The notes: generated by a model not told the origin, from the sequence alone. A DNA stretch of 47,005 nt from Thermoleophilaceae bacterium (GCA_030448005.1 JAUJNT010000008.1:1-47005); one strand, 5' to 3'. Counted from the first letter of the stretch, positions 22,982 through 32,038 are shown. A program made the numbers and translations.

Positions 22982-23926
22982 GTGACCGGACCGGCGCGCA
23001 TGGCACTCGAGGAGCTCCGAGGCGAGCTGGCCGCATTCCTCGGCTTCGCCGTGCCGCCTGCGCCGGTGGTCGAGTGGCTCGAGCGCTCTGCCGAGCCGGG
23101 CTACACGCGCACTCTCCTTAGGTACCGCAGCGGAGACGGTGACGTGATCCCTGCCTTGCTGCTCGTGCCCGAGGGGGATGGACCCTTCCCGGCAGTGCTC
23201 GTCCATCACCAGCACAACAGCGAATACCACCTCGGCAAGAGCGAGCCGGCCGGGGTCGCGGGTGAACCGCTGCAGGCGTTTGGATCGGCTCTGGCAGCGC
23301 GGGGAGTCGTGGTGCTGGCGCCCGACTCCATCTGTTTTGAGGATCGCCGCCGCCAGCGGGGTGGGCTGGCGCCCGACGAGGTAGCGGATCCGTTGCAGCA
23401 CCACAACGAGTTCGCTTATCGGCTCCTTACCGGCGGCCTGCTCTCGCGCAAGGTCCTCGCAGACTCCGCGCTTGCGGTCTCGCTGTTGGGCTCCCTCCCG
23501 GCGGTCCGGAGCGATCGAGTCGGCATGCTCGGGCACTCCTACGGGGGAAGCACGGTTCTCTTCCACGCCCCACTTGACGCTCGCATACGGTTCGCCGGCG
23601 CGAGCGGCTCGGCCTGCACCTACCGGGCAAGGATGGCCGCCGGCACCGGGATCGAGCTCGCTCAGGTGATCCCCGGCTTCGCGCAGCGCTTCGATCTCGA
23701 AGACCTCGTCCGATGCATGGCGCCGCGACCGCTGCTCTTGGCCTCGGCAACGCGCGACCCCTACTCCCAGGACGCCGATGTGATTGAGACCGCCGCGCGT
23801 GAGGCCTACGAGGCGCTCGCTGCGCCTAAGGCCCTCGAGCACCTGCGAGCAGACGCCGGACACCGGCTCGACGCCGGGCGGTTCAGGCAGATCATCGAGT
23901 GGACCTGGGCACAGTGCATGGCCTGA
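22982..23926 (+). CDS. Alpha/beta hydrolase (dienelactone hydrolase / acetyl-esterase-like)
   Basis: The nucleophile elbow is GHSYGG (S186). Upstream are the oxyanion-type segment AVLVHHQHN and a strand VVVLAPDS. Candidate acid and base residues are Asp in SATRDPYSQD and His in AGHRLD, giving a full triad. Length 314 aa fits the DLH/abhydrolase_7 group; substrate unknown. The start is GTG 22982 or ATG 23000; neither has a good Shine-Dalgarno, and a TAGACG -10-like box eight bases before the GTG could make the mRNA leaderless. It follows the regulator and precedes murD, with which it may be co-transcribed. Confidence 0.82.
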   Translation: MTGPARMALEELRGELAAFLGFAVPPAPVVEWLERSAEPGYTRTLLRYRSGDGDVIPALLLVPEGDGPFPAVLVHHQHNSEYHLGKSEPAGVAGEPLQAFGSALAARGVVVLAPDSICFEDRRRQRGGLAPDEVADPLQHHNEFAYRLLTGGLLSRKVLADSALAVSLLGSLPAVRSDRVGMLGHSYGGSTVLFHAPLDARIRFAGASGSACTYRARMAAGTGIELAQVIPGFAQRFDLEDLVRCMAPRPLLLASATRDPYSQDADVIETAAREAYEALAAPKALEHLRADAGHRLDAGRFRQIIEWTWAQCMA

Positions 23927-23964
23927 CCTGCGCCTCTCAGACGCATGGGGCTAGCGTCCCCGGC

Positions 23965-25224
23965 GTGCGCGTGCGCCCGGAGCTCCCGGCAGGACCCTAC
24001 CTCGTCGTCGGTCTGGCACGCTCGGGCACCGCGATCGCCCGGGCCCTGAGAGCCCACGGAGAGGTGATCGGCTGCGATACCGGCGAGCCGGAGAACGCTG
24101 CAGGCCTCGAGCGCCTCGAGCTTCACCCGCGCTCTGGCGGCCTCGACCTGCTCGACCGGGTGCACACCGTGGTCAAGTCCCCCGGTGTGCCGCGCGAGGC
24201 CCCGGTGGTGGCCGCCGCTCTGGACCGCGGGCTCGAGGTCACCGGCGAGCTCGAGCTGGCGTGGCGCCTGCTGCCCAACCCCTTCGTCGCGGTCACCGGC
24301 ACGAACGGCAAGACGACGACCGTCGAGCTGCTGGGCGAGATCTACCGCGCCGCCGGCATTCGGGCGGTGGTGGCCGGAAACGTGGGCACCCCGCTCGCGG
24401 CGCTCGTGGGCGAGATCCCCCCCGAGGTCGTCGTGGTCTGTGAGTGCTCGAGCTTTCAGCTCGAGGACTCCTGCGCCTTCTCACCGGAGTGCGCCGTGCT
24501 GCTCAACCTCGAGGAGGATCACCTCGACCGTCACGGGGATGTCGCCTCCTACCGTGAGGCGAAGATGCGCATCTTCGCCAACCAGCTGCCGGGCGATCAC
24601 GCGATCGACCCGGCCCTCATCGCCGCGGAGACCGCGGTCACCGAGGGCGTGCTGTCGGTACGCGGTGAGAGCCTGCTGCCGGTTGCAGAGATCCGCCTGC
24701 GCGGCGCCCACAACCTCGAGAACGCCCGGGCGGCCGCCCTGGCGGCCAGCGTGACGGGGGTCCCGGGCCAGGCGATCGCCCAGGCCCTTCGCGCATTCGC
24801 CGGCGTGCCGCACCGGTTGGAGGAGGTGAGGACCCTGGGCGGCGTGCTCTACGTGAACGACTCGAAGGCCACGAACGTGGCGTCCGCCGTGAAGGGGATC
24901 GAGGCGTTCGAGGGCGGGGTGCACGTGGTGCTCGGCGGCAGCCTCAAGGGCGGAGGGTTCACCGGCCTGCGCGAGGCGGTGCGCGAGCGCTGCCGCGCCA
25001 CCTACCTGATCGGCGAGGCGCAGGAGCGGTTGGCATCGGACCTGGCGGGCACCGTGCCGCTGCGCCGGTTTGGCACCCTCGAAGACGCCGTCGGCCAGGC
25101 CGCGGGAGCTGCGCGCCCCGGTGAGATCGTGCTGCTCTCGCCCGCCTGCGCGAGCTTCGACGCGTTCCGGGACTACGAGGATCGCGGCGACCGCTTCCGC
25201 GCCCTCGTGGAGGGTTTGGAATGA
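23965..25224 (+). CDS. murD: UDP-MurNAc-L-Ala:D-Glu ligase MurD
   Basis: MurD adds D-glutamate to UDP-MurNAc-L-Ala with ATP. A Rossmann-type N-terminal domain (PYLVVGLARSGTAIARAL, VKSPGVPREAP) is followed by the ATP loop GTNGKTTTVELL (K116) and CECSSFQLEDS. LLNLEEDHLDRHG and the C-terminal HRLEEVRTLGGVLYVNDSKATN, VHVVLGGSLKGGGF and LLSPACASFDAFRDYEDRGDRF are typical. Start GTG 23965 gives about 419 aa; the frame is open to GTG 23899, inside the hydrolase gene, but the family alignment favours the later start. A second GTG at 23971 is also possible. Confidence 0.93.
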   Translation: MRVRPELPAGPYLVVGLARSGTAIARALRAHGEVIGCDTGEPENAAGLERLELHPRSGGLDLLDRVHTVVKSPGVPREAPVVAAALDRGLEVTGELELAWRLLPNPFVAVTGTNGKTTTVELLGEIYRAAGIRAVVAGNVGTPLAALVGEIPPEVVVVCECSSFQLEDSCAFSPECAVLLNLEEDHLDRHGDVASYREAKMRIFANQLPGDHAIDPALIAAETAVTEGVLSVRGESLLPVAEIRLRGAHNLENARAAALAASVTGVPGQAIAQALRAFAGVPHRLEEVRTLGGVLYVNDSKATNVASAVKGIEAFEGGVHVVLGGSLKGGGFTGLREAVRERCRATYLIGEAQERLASDLAGTVPLRRFGTLEDAVGQAAGAARPGEIVLLSPACASFDAFRDYEDRGDRFRALVEGLE

Positions 25225-25254
25225 CTCCGGGCCCCCGCGTCGAAGGAGGCGCGG

Positions 25255-26502
25255 ATGTCTTCGATCCGCGCGCGCAGGCAGCGACCGATCGAGTACTCGA
25301 TCCTCTACAGCGCCACGCTCTGCATGCTGGCCCTGGGCGCGGTGATGGTGTACTCCGCGAGCTCTGCCGAGTCACTGCTGAACGGCTCGCAGGACCCCTC
25401 CTTCTATCTCAGGAGGTATGTGGTCTTCGGACTGGCGGGCCTGTTCGTGCTGCACGTGGCCTCGCGCTACGGCCTGGAGCTCGTCGAGCGGGTCACCCCG
25501 CCGCTGCTCCTGGCCGGATTCCTGCTGACCGCTGCCGTGATGGTGCCGGGGGTGGGCGTCACCGTGAACGGCGCGACCCGCTGGCTCGGCGCCGGCCCGC
25601 TGCAGTTCCAGCCCTCGGAGCTGCTCAAGCTCGCCCTGGTGCTGTATGCCGTCCGACTGCTGGCGGCGCGACCGGATTCGGTGCTGCGCCTCGTCGATCT
25701 CGTACGGCCCCTGCTGTTGGTGGTCGGTGCGGCATGCACGCTCCTGATGGCGCAGCCCGACATGGGCACCTCTCTGGTCATCTGCTTTGCCATCGGGGCG
25801 CTGCTGATAGCGGCCGACACCCCGCTGCGGCATCTCGGCACGATGGGCGGCTCGCTGGCGGGGCTGGCCCTGATCCTCACCGCCATCGAGCCCTACCGGA
25901 TGGCGCGGCTCACCGCGTTCCTCGACCCCTTCGCAGATGCCGAGAACACGGGCTTCCAGACGGTGCAGGCGCTCACCGCCATCGGCTCGGGAGGGCTGCT
26001 CGGGGTGGGTCTCGGCGAGTCGGTACAGAAGATCTTCTACCTCCCGGAGGCTCACACCGACATGATCCTGGCGATCATCGGCGAGGAGCTCGGCCTCTTG
26101 GGCATCCTCGCGGTGGCGGTTCTATACGGCATGATCGGCTACGCCGGCCTGCGCGCCGCCAAGGCCGCCGTCGACCGCTACTCCAAGCTGCTCGCCGCCG
26201 GGATCACCTCGCTCATCCTGTGCCAGGCAACGCTGAACTTCTTCGCCGTCCTCGGGATGGCTCCCCTCACCGGCGTGCCGCTGCCCTTCATCTCATACGG
26301 CGCCACCAACCTCGTCGTGTTGCTCGCGGGGATGGGCCTGCTGCTGGGGGTGGCCGGCGGAGGGCGCGTGCGCAGGGAGCAGGCCCGGCCGCGCCTGCGC
26401 GCGATCGAAGGGGGTGGCCGTGCCGAGGGTCGTGATCGCGGCGGGCGGGACGGCGGGGCACGTGGTGCCGGCGCTGGCCGTCGCGGAGGCGCTCGCGGAT
26501 AG
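25255..26502 (+). CDS. ftsW: FtsW septal peptidoglycan polymerase (SEDS family)
   Basis: FtsW is the SEDS glycosyltransferase that polymerises lipid II at the septum with FtsI. ATG 25255 follows GGAGG closely. Around ten membrane helices are visible. Family motifs include MVYSASSAES, VNGATRWLGAGPLQFQPSELLKLALVLY, QPDMGTSLVI, TGFQTVQALTAIGSGGLLGVGLGES, AHTDMILAIIGEELGL, and PLPFISYGATNLVVLLAGMGLLL. The last ~30 residues are a Gly/Arg-rich tail that lies wholly within the start of murG. Confidence 0.93.
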   Translation: MSSIRARRQRPIEYSILYSATLCMLALGAVMVYSASSAESLLNGSQDPSFYLRRYVVFGLAGLFVLHVASRYGLELVERVTPPLLLAGFLLTAAVMVPGVGVTVNGATRWLGAGPLQFQPSELLKLALVLYAVRLLAARPDSVLRLVDLVRPLLLVVGAACTLLMAQPDMGTSLVICFAIGALLIAADTPLRHLGTMGGSLAGLALILTAIEPYRMARLTAFLDPFADAENTGFQTVQALTAIGSGGLLGVGLGESVQKIFYLPEAHTDMILAIIGEELGLLGILAVAVLYGMIGYAGLRAAKAAVDRYSKLLAAGITSLILCQATLNFFAVLGMAPLTGVPLPFISYGATNLVVLLAGMGLLLGVAGGGRVRREQARPRLRAIEGGGRAEGRDRGGRDGGARGAGAGRRGGARG

Positions 26503-27502
26503 CGGAGCGCACGTCGAGTTCATAGGCGGAGAGCGCGCCGAGGCCGAGCTCGTGCCCGCCGCCGGCTACCCGTTTCACCGGCTGGCGATGGCCGGCATCG
26601 ACCGGCGCAACCCGCTCCGGGCGGCTCGCGCCGCCATGCTAGCCCTGCGCGCCACGGCCAGCGCAAGGGGCATCCTCCGGCGTGTCCGCGCCGAAGTGGT
26701 GATGGGCGGCGGCGGCTATGTGGCGGGCCCGGTGGGGCTCGCCGCCCGGTCGCTCGACCTCCCGCTGGCGCTCACGGAGGCCGACAGCCATCTCGGGGTT
26801 GCAAACCGCCTGCTCGCACCGCTCGCCTCGCGCGTGTTCCTCGCGTTTCCGCTCGAGGACCGGGCCGGAGACAAGTACCAGGTGGTGGGGCGACCGATTC
26901 CGAGCGGGACCGCCGCGGGTGACCGCGTCAGCGCGCGGCGGCGGTTCGGGATCGCGGCCGGCGAGCGCTGTCTGCTCGTCTTCGGCGGCTCGCTCGGCGC
27001 CAAGCGCCTCAACCGGGCCACCATCGACGCCTTCGGAGACGCCGCACCGTGTGCGGTCCTCCACGCGTGCGGCAGACGCGACCATCCCGACCTGGCAGGG
27101 CGCCTTGCGCAGAAGGGAGACCCGCCGCACTACCACCTCCACCCCTACATCGAGCCATTTGCCGATGCCCTCGCGGCGGCTGACCTCGTGGCCGGCCGCG
27201 CAGGCGGCTCGGTGCTCGAGGTCGCGGCCGCCGGCCTGCCCGCGATCCTCGTGCCCTACCCGCACGCCACCGGCGACCACCAGAGCGCCAACGCGCGCTA
27301 CATGGCGCAGGCGGGGGCGGCCGTGGTGGTGCCGGACTCAGGGCTCGACGGGGCCCGCCTCCATCTCGAGGTTTCCGGCCTTCTGGGCTCGCCCGCGCGC
27401 ATGCGCGCGATGGCAGATGCCGCCCGCGCGGCCGCCAGGCCGGACGCCGCTCAGCGGATCGCCCGGGAGGTCCTGGCGCTCGCGCCTAAGGGCAGCGGCT
27501 GA
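26414..27502 (+). CDS. murG: UDP-GlcNAc:lipid I transferase MurG
   Basis: MurG makes lipid II from lipid I and UDP-GlcNAc at the inner membrane face. The N-terminal domain has VIAAGGTAGHVVPALAVAEAL and VVMGGGGYVAGPVG. The C-terminal UDP-GlcNAc domain has VFGGSLGAKRLN, the RAGGSVLEVAAAGLPAILVPYPHA signature and DHQSANARYM. Start is GTG 26414 or GTG 26420. Both fall within ftsW, giving an overlap of 83-89 bases, far longer than the four-base overlaps elsewhere in the cluster. The end overlaps the opposing Ig-like gene by 17 bases. Confidence 0.93.
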   Translation: MAVPRVVIAAGGTAGHVVPALAVAEALADSGAHVEFIGGERAEAELVPAAGYPFHRLAMAGIDRRNPLRAARAAMLALRATASARGILRRVRAEVVMGGGGYVAGPVGLAARSLDLPLALTEADSHLGVANRLLAPLASRVFLAFPLEDRAGDKYQVVGRPIPSGTAAGDRVSARRRFGIAAGERCLLVFGGSLGAKRLNRATIDAFGDAAPCAVLHACGRRDHPDLAGRLAQKGDPPHYHLHPYIEPFADALAAADLVAGRAGGSVLEVAAAGLPAILVPYPHATGDHQSANARYMAQAGAAVVVPDSGLDGARLHLEVSGLLGSPARMRAMADAARAAARPDAAQRIAREVLALAPKGSG

Positions 27503-28562
27503 GCTTGCGGGCGCCTGGCATCAGGCAGGCATCCCTGCGGCTCGGCACGCTCCGCCGCCGGACCTTGAGGCGGGTGAACTTCCCGATCGCGCCGCGCCTG
27601 GTGACGCGGATCTCGATCGTGGTGCCGGGACCGTAGATGCGCTGGAAGCGCTTGAGGCGAAGCGCGCCCCTGCGATTGAGCTTCCCGCGAAAGGCGCCCT
27701 TCGGGCACCCGCGACCACGGCAGCGCACGGACACGCCGGCGCCGCTGGGGCCACTGCGGACGACGAGAGCCGAGATGAAGGTCAGCCCGCGCGCCACTCG
27801 GCCGGCAACCACGACCTTCGGGAATGGGCGCAGCTTGCGCGGGGTCACCGGGGGAGGTGTGCTGCCCGTGCTGCCCGGACCCGTTCCGGAGCCACCTCCT
27901 GGGTCGCCGCCGGAACCACCTCCGGGGCCGCCGCCCGGAGCGGGCGGGGCGGGGATCGGCCCGAAGGGCGCCGATGCCACGCTCCTGGCGCCGAGGCCCT
28001 CCGCGGACACGACCACGCGGATGAACTTGTCGGCATCCGCGGCGCTGAGGGCGTAGGTGGCGCCCGACTGGCCGGCCACGTCCTCGCAAGTGAGCCCGCT
28101 GCCCCCCGAGCAGCGCTGCCAACGGCGGGTGTAGGACAGGCTCGCGGGGCTGGGGTCGCTCCAGGTGCCGAGGGTGGAGGTGAGGGTCGGGCCGTTGCCT
28201 GTCACCACGGGCGGCACCATGTTCAGCGGCGGTGAGGCCACGATGGGATCGGTGGCATCCGAAGGTGCGGAGCTCGGGCCGAGCGCGCCGTTGCTCGCGG
28301 TGACGATCGAGCGGATGCGCCGCCCGATGTCCGCGGTCGTGAGCAGGTAGCTCGAAGCGGTTCGGCCGGGCACCACGGCGCATCCGCCGGCACCGCAGCG
28401 CTCCCAGCGATACGTGTATGAGTTGCCGGATGGCAGCCACGACCCATTGCTGGTGTAGAGGGTGCGACCGAGCCTGGTCAGCTCGGGCGCGTCCACGAGC
28501 AGGGGCCCGGCCGTGGCCGGCGCCACCTCGCTGAGGACGGCAAGCGTCACGGTCGCGCACAA
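27486..28562 (-). CDS. Secreted protein with two Ig-like repeats and basic C-terminal domain
   Basis: A hydrophobic signal (ATVTLAVLSEVAPATAGP) is followed by two repeats of ~85-90 residues. Each has the pattern LGRTLYTSNGSWLPSG or PTLTSTLGTWSDPSP, then YRWERCGAG or RRWQRCSGG, then SSYLLTTADIGRRIRSIV or ATYALSAADADKFIRVVV. These repeats are common in secreted Solirubrobacterales proteins. A Gly/Pro linker leads to a basic beta-rich domain with C-R-G-R-G-C-P. The only canonical in-frame start is TTG 28562, which removes the positive N-terminus of the signal peptide. An upstream in-frame CTG (28617-28619) would restore it (LNAEQT...RARRRRVALL). It is antisense between murG and murC. Confidence 0.7.
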   Translation of the reverse strand: MCATVTLAVLSEVAPATAGPLLVDAPELTRLGRTLYTSNGSWLPSGNSYTYRWERCGAGGCAVVPGRTASSYLLTTADIGRRIRSIVTASNGALGPSSAPSDATDPIVASPPLNMVPPVVTGNGPTLTSTLGTWSDPSPASLSYTRRWQRCSGGSGLTCEDVAGQSGATYALSAADADKFIRVVVSAEGLGARSVASAPFGPIPAPPAPGGGPGGGSGGDPGGGSGTGPGSTGSTPPPVTPRKLRPFPKVVVAGRVARGLTFISALVVRSGPSGAGVSVRCRGRGCPKGAFRGKLNRRGALRLKRFQRIYGPGTTIEIRVTRRGAIGKFTRLKVRRRSVPSRRDACLMPGARKLSRCP

Positions 28563-28736
28563 GAGCGCGACCCGCCTCCGGCGCGCCCTCGGGGCGCGCG
28601 CTGTCTGCTCTGCGTTCAGTGGCGCCGCCCTGTCGTCTTGGGGTCTGGGTGAGGGTGCTGCGCGAGCTCCGGTAACCCAGGGTAGCCAGCGCTCCCGGCG
28701 CCCACAAGGGGGACCCGCGCACTATGGTGGCCCTCG

Positions 28737-30095
28737 ATGAGCGGTGGACCTCTCGCCCGGCGCAGGCTCCATTTCATCGGCATCGGCGGCGCCGGAATGA
28801 GTGGCCTGGCGCTGGTGGCGCGGGCGCTCGGGGCCCGGGTCAGCGGCTCCGACGACACGGACACCTCCTACCTGCCCCGGCTGCGCGCCGAGGGCATGCA
28901 GCCGGTGATCGGCTACAGCGCCGCCAACCTGCCCGGGGACGCGGAGATCGTGGTCTCGACCGCCATCTCGCAGGACAATCCGGAGCTCGCGGCGGCGCGC
29001 GCGGCAGGCGCCGGCGTGTTGCACCGGGGAGAGCTGCTGGCCGAGGTCTCGACCATCAAGCGCTCGATCGCGGTGGCCGGCACCCACGGCAAGACCACCA
29101 CCTGCGCGATGATCGCGCACGCCCTGCTTGCCTGCGGGCGAGACCCCGCCTACCTCGTCGGGGGCCGGCTGCGATCGACCGGTGCCAACGCGGCGTGGGG
29201 GGCGGGCGAGTGGGTGGTGGTGGAGGCCGATGAGTCCGACCGCTCGTTTCTCGGGCTGCGGCCGGACGTGGCCGTCGTGACCAACGTCGAGCTCGACCAC
29301 CACGCCAGCTACCGCTCCCTCTCCCAGCTCGAGGAGGCCTTTGGCCAGTTCGCGTCCGCTGCGGGCGTCCGCGTCGTCGGCGAGGGGGTCCGACTACCGG
29401 GCGGCGGTGTCGCGGTGAGCTTTGGGATCGGCGTCGGGGACCTGCGCGCGGAGGCCCTCGAGCTTCGGCCGCTCGGCTCCCGCTTCGAGGTCCAGGGCAT
29501 GGCCGTGGAGCTGAACGTGCCAGGCGAGCACAACGTGCTGAACGCGCTCGCGGCGCTTGCCGCGTGCCGGGCCGCGGGCGTCGAGCTCAGCGAGGCGGCT
29601 CCGACCCTCGCGGGGTTCGCCGGCACGGGCCGGCGCTTCGAGGGGCGCGGGCGCGCAGCGTCGGGAGCGCGGATCTTCGACGACTACGCGCACCACCCCA
29701 CCGAGGTCCGGGCGACGCTCGAGGCGGCCCGCACGCTGGGGGCCAGGCGGATCGTGGCGTGCTTTCAGCCGCACCTCTTCTCCCGCACACTGAAGCTCGC
29801 GCGGGACTTCGGCCGGGCGCTTGCCCTGGCCGACCTCGTGGTGGTGCTCGACGTGTACCCCTCGCGCGAGCGTGCCGAGGACTTCCCGGGGGTGAGCGGG
29901 CTCATGGTGGCCGCCGCCGCTGCCGACGAGGCGGGCGGGCGGCCGGTCTGGTGGCTCCCGTCCATGGCTGAGGCTGAACAGATGCTCCGCGAGAAGCTGC
30001 GGGAGGGAGACGTGCTGCTGACCCTCGGCGCGGGCGACGTCGACCGGCTGGCGGGGATGTTGGCGGTCGAGGCGCCGGCGGCGGCCTCCCAGTGA
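28737..30095 (+). CDS. murC: UDP-MurNAc:L-Ala ligase MurC
   Basis: MurC attaches the first stem residue, L-alanine, to UDP-MurNAc. The N-terminus shows RLHFIGIGGAGMSGLALVARALG and VVSTAISQDNPEL. The ATP loop is GTHGKTTTCAM (115-125, K119), typical of MurC. VVEADESDRSFLGL, NVELDHHASY, FDDYAHHPTEVRATL and VACFQPHLFSRT follow. Length 452 aa is typical. The ATG start overlaps no gene; about 175 bases separate it from the divergent Ig-like gene, so a promoter for murC-murB-ftsQ is likely here (TATGGT at 28718-28723 is a weak -10 candidate). Confidence 0.94.
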   Translation: MSGGPLARRRLHFIGIGGAGMSGLALVARALGARVSGSDDTDTSYLPRLRAEGMQPVIGYSAANLPGDAEIVVSTAISQDNPELAAARAAGAGVLHRGELLAEVSTIKRSIAVAGTHGKTTTCAMIAHALLACGRDPAYLVGGRLRSTGANAAWGAGEWVVVEADESDRSFLGLRPDVAVVTNVELDHHASYRSLSQLEEAFGQFASAAGVRVVGEGVRLPGGGVAVSFGIGVGDLRAEALELRPLGSRFEVQGMAVELNVPGEHNVLNALAALAACRAAGVELSEAAPTLAGFAGTGRRFEGRGRAASGARIFDDYAHHPTEVRATLEAARTLGARRIVACFQPHLFSRTLKLARDFGRALALADLVVVLDVYPSRERAEDFPGVSGLMVAAAAADEAGGRPVWWLPSMAEAEQMLREKLREGDVLLTLGAGDVDRLAGMLAVEAPAAASQ

Positions 30096-31003
30096 GCCTG
30101 CCCGAGGGGCTCGAGCGCGACTACCCGCTCGCCCGCCTCACAACGGTCCGAACGGGCGGCTGGGGCGACTACTTCGCCCGGCCCGACTCGGCAGAGCGTC
30201 TGGCGGAGCTGCTGGCCTGGAGCCGGTCGGCCGGGGTCGAGGTAGGAGTGGTGGGCTCCGGATCGAACCTTCTGATAGCCGATGACGGATTCCGAGGACT
30301 GGTCTTGAAGCTCGACGGGCTGCTCGCCTCGATCGAGCGCGAGGGAACGCAGCTGCTCTGCGGGGGAGGCGCCCGCCTGCCCCAGGCCTCGGCGCGCGCG
30401 GCGCGCGACGGGCTGACCGGCCTCGAGTTCGGGGTGAACATCCCCGGCACGGTGGGCGGCGCGGTCAAGATGAACGCGAACGCCTACGGAGGCGACCTGG
30501 CCGAGGTGCTCGAGTGGGTCGAGGTGACCACCCCCACGGGCACCGACGTGCGCACCCCTGCCGACCTCGGGTTCTCCTACCGCCGCTCGAACCTGCGCGC
30601 TGACGAGATCGTCGCGCGCGCCTCCTTCGCGCTGGCCCCGGCCGAGCCCGAGACCGTCAAGGCCGCCCTCGCCGACATGCGCGCGCGTCGCCGGGAGGCG
30701 CAGCCGTCCGGGATCAAGACCTTCGGCTCCACCTTCAAGAACCCTGACGACCCCCGGGCCGAGGGAAAGAGCGCGGGGATGCTGCTCGATCAAGCCGGCT
30801 GCCGGGGCCTCGCGGTCGGCGGCGCACGCTTCTCGCAGAAGCACGCGAACTTCGTGGAGAACAGGGGGGACGCTAGCACCGCGGACGTGATCGCCCTCAT
30901 GGCGGAGGGGCGGCGGCGCGTCCGCGAGCGCTTCGGCGTGGTGCTGGAGCCCGAGGTGCAGCTCCTCGGCCAGGTCGACGCCGCACCCATCTTCGAGGCG
31001 TGA
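30092..31003 (+). CDS. murB: UDP-N-acetylenolpyruvoylglucosamine reductase MurB
   Basis: MurB is the FAD-dependent enzyme that reduces enolpyruvyl-UDP-GlcNAc with NADPH. The GTG start overlaps murC by four bases. The FAD domain has GSGSNLLIADDGFRGLVLKL, LEFGVNIPGTVGGAVKMNANAYGG, and the active-site FSYRRSNLR. The C-terminal part has FGSTFKNP and GMLLDQAGCRGLAVGGARFSQKHANFVEN. Length 303 aa fits type II MurB. Confidence 0.93.
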   Translation: MSLPEGLERDYPLARLTTVRTGGWGDYFARPDSAERLAELLAWSRSAGVEVGVVGSGSNLLIADDGFRGLVLKLDGLLASIEREGTQLLCGGGARLPQASARAARDGLTGLEFGVNIPGTVGGAVKMNANAYGGDLAEVLEWVEVTTPTGTDVRTPADLGFSYRRSNLRADEIVARASFALAPAEPETVKAALADMRARRREAQPSGIKTFGSTFKNPDDPRAEGKSAGMLLDQAGCRGLAVGGARFSQKHANFVENRGDASTADVIALMAEGRRRVRERFGVVLEPEVQLLGQVDAAPIFEA

Positions 31004-32031
31004 GTGCCACGGGAGCCACCGCGGCAGGAAGGCCGAGGCAGAGGGGCCGGGCGATTCGAGCCGCCCTGCTGCCGGGCCCGCGGATGGCACGCCGGCTGGT
31101 GGCGCTGGGCGCAGCGGGCTGCATCCTCGTGGCGGGGTATCTGTTCTGGCTGCGCGACTCGTCCCTCGTGCAGGTCGAGACGGTCGCGGTCACTGGCCTC
31201 GGTGGCGCCCACGCGGACCGGGTCCGCACCGCTCTTGCCTCCAAAGCGAAGCGGATGACCACGCTGCATGTAAGTCGACGGCAGCTCGAGCGTGCCGCCG
31301 CTGCCTTCCCGGTCGTCCGCGCGATCGAAGTGGCTCCCGACTTCCCCAACGGGATGCGAATCCACGTGGTGCAGCACCGCCCGGCCGCGTTGCTCGCGTC
31401 CGGGTCCCGCCGCCGCGTGCCGGTCGCCGGGGACGGCACCGTGCTGGCCGGCTTGGAGGTGAGGGGATCCCTGCCCCTGGTGAACCTGGCCGGAGCGCTG
31501 CCCGCCAAGCAGGTGCCGGCCGGGGCCGCGCTTCAGGCCGTCCGCGTCGCCGGCGGCATACCCGCCGCCCTCAGGGCGCGCGTCCGGGCGGTCCGTCTTG
31601 AACGTGGCAAGGGTATGGTCGTCCTGCTCGAGGGTGGACCGCGCGTTATCTTCGGCGACGTCACGCGGGTGGCGGCCAAGTGGGCTGCGGCGATCCGGGT
31701 GCTGGCCGATAGGGACGCAGCCGGGGCCGCATACGTGGACGTGCGGCTTCCGGAGCGCCCCGCGGCCGGGGGCCTGCCGGTGGAGACCGTGACGCCGGTT
31801 GCACCCGCCGCAGCGCCGGCTGCAAAGGAACCCACCCCCGCGGACTCGGTGCCCGCGGCCGGGCCTCCGGCATCGGCGTCCGCCCCCTCGGCGCCCGCCC
31901 CAACCGCGCCGGACCACTCCGTCGGCTCTGGGGCGCCGGCGGGGCTTGAAGGGGCGAGCCGACCCTCGCCACCCGCGCGTCGGGCCCCTGCCGCCGAGGG
32001 CGGTGGCGCTACCCCTAACCCTCGACCTTGA
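31000..32031 (+). CDS. ftsQ: FtsQ-like divisome protein with POTRA domain
   Basis: The order murB-X-ftsZ and the architecture identify FtsQ. There is a basic cytoplasmic N-terminus of ~30 residues and one membrane helix (RLVALGAAGCILVAGYLFWL). A POTRA domain (LVQVETVAVTGLGGAHADRVRTAL, AFPVVRAIEVAPDFPNGMRIHVVQHRPAALL) is followed by an FtsQ beta domain (GDGTVLAGLE, LPLVNLAGALP). A Pro/Ala-rich tail of ~80 residues is unusual. The GTG start overlaps the murB stop by four bases. FtsQ links the cytoplasmic and outer parts of the divisome. Confidence 0.87.
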   Translation: MSATGATAAGRPRQRGRAIRAALLPGPRMARRLVALGAAGCILVAGYLFWLRDSSLVQVETVAVTGLGGAHADRVRTALASKAKRMTTLHVSRRQLERAAAAFPVVRAIEVAPDFPNGMRIHVVQHRPAALLASGSRRRVPVAGDGTVLAGLEVRGSLPLVNLAGALPAKQVPAGAALQAVRVAGGIPAALRARVRAVRLERGKGMVVLLEGGPRVIFGDVTRVAAKWAAAIRVLADRDAAGAAYVDVRLPERPAAGGLPVETVTPVAPAAAPAAKEPTPADSVPAAGPPASASAPSAPAPTAPDHSVGSGAPAGLEGASRPSPPARRAPAAEGGGATPNPRP

Positions 32032-32038
32032 GTCGAGG
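32020..32038 (+). terminator. Hairpin spanning the ftsQ stop codon
   Basis: CCTCGAC (32020-32026) and GTCGAGG (32032-32038) form a 7-bp stem whose 5-base loop contains most of the ftsQ stop codon. A related half-site, AAGTCGAGG, recurs near 32061. It could be a weak terminator or a binding site upstream of the ftsZ promoter. Confidence 0.4.
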
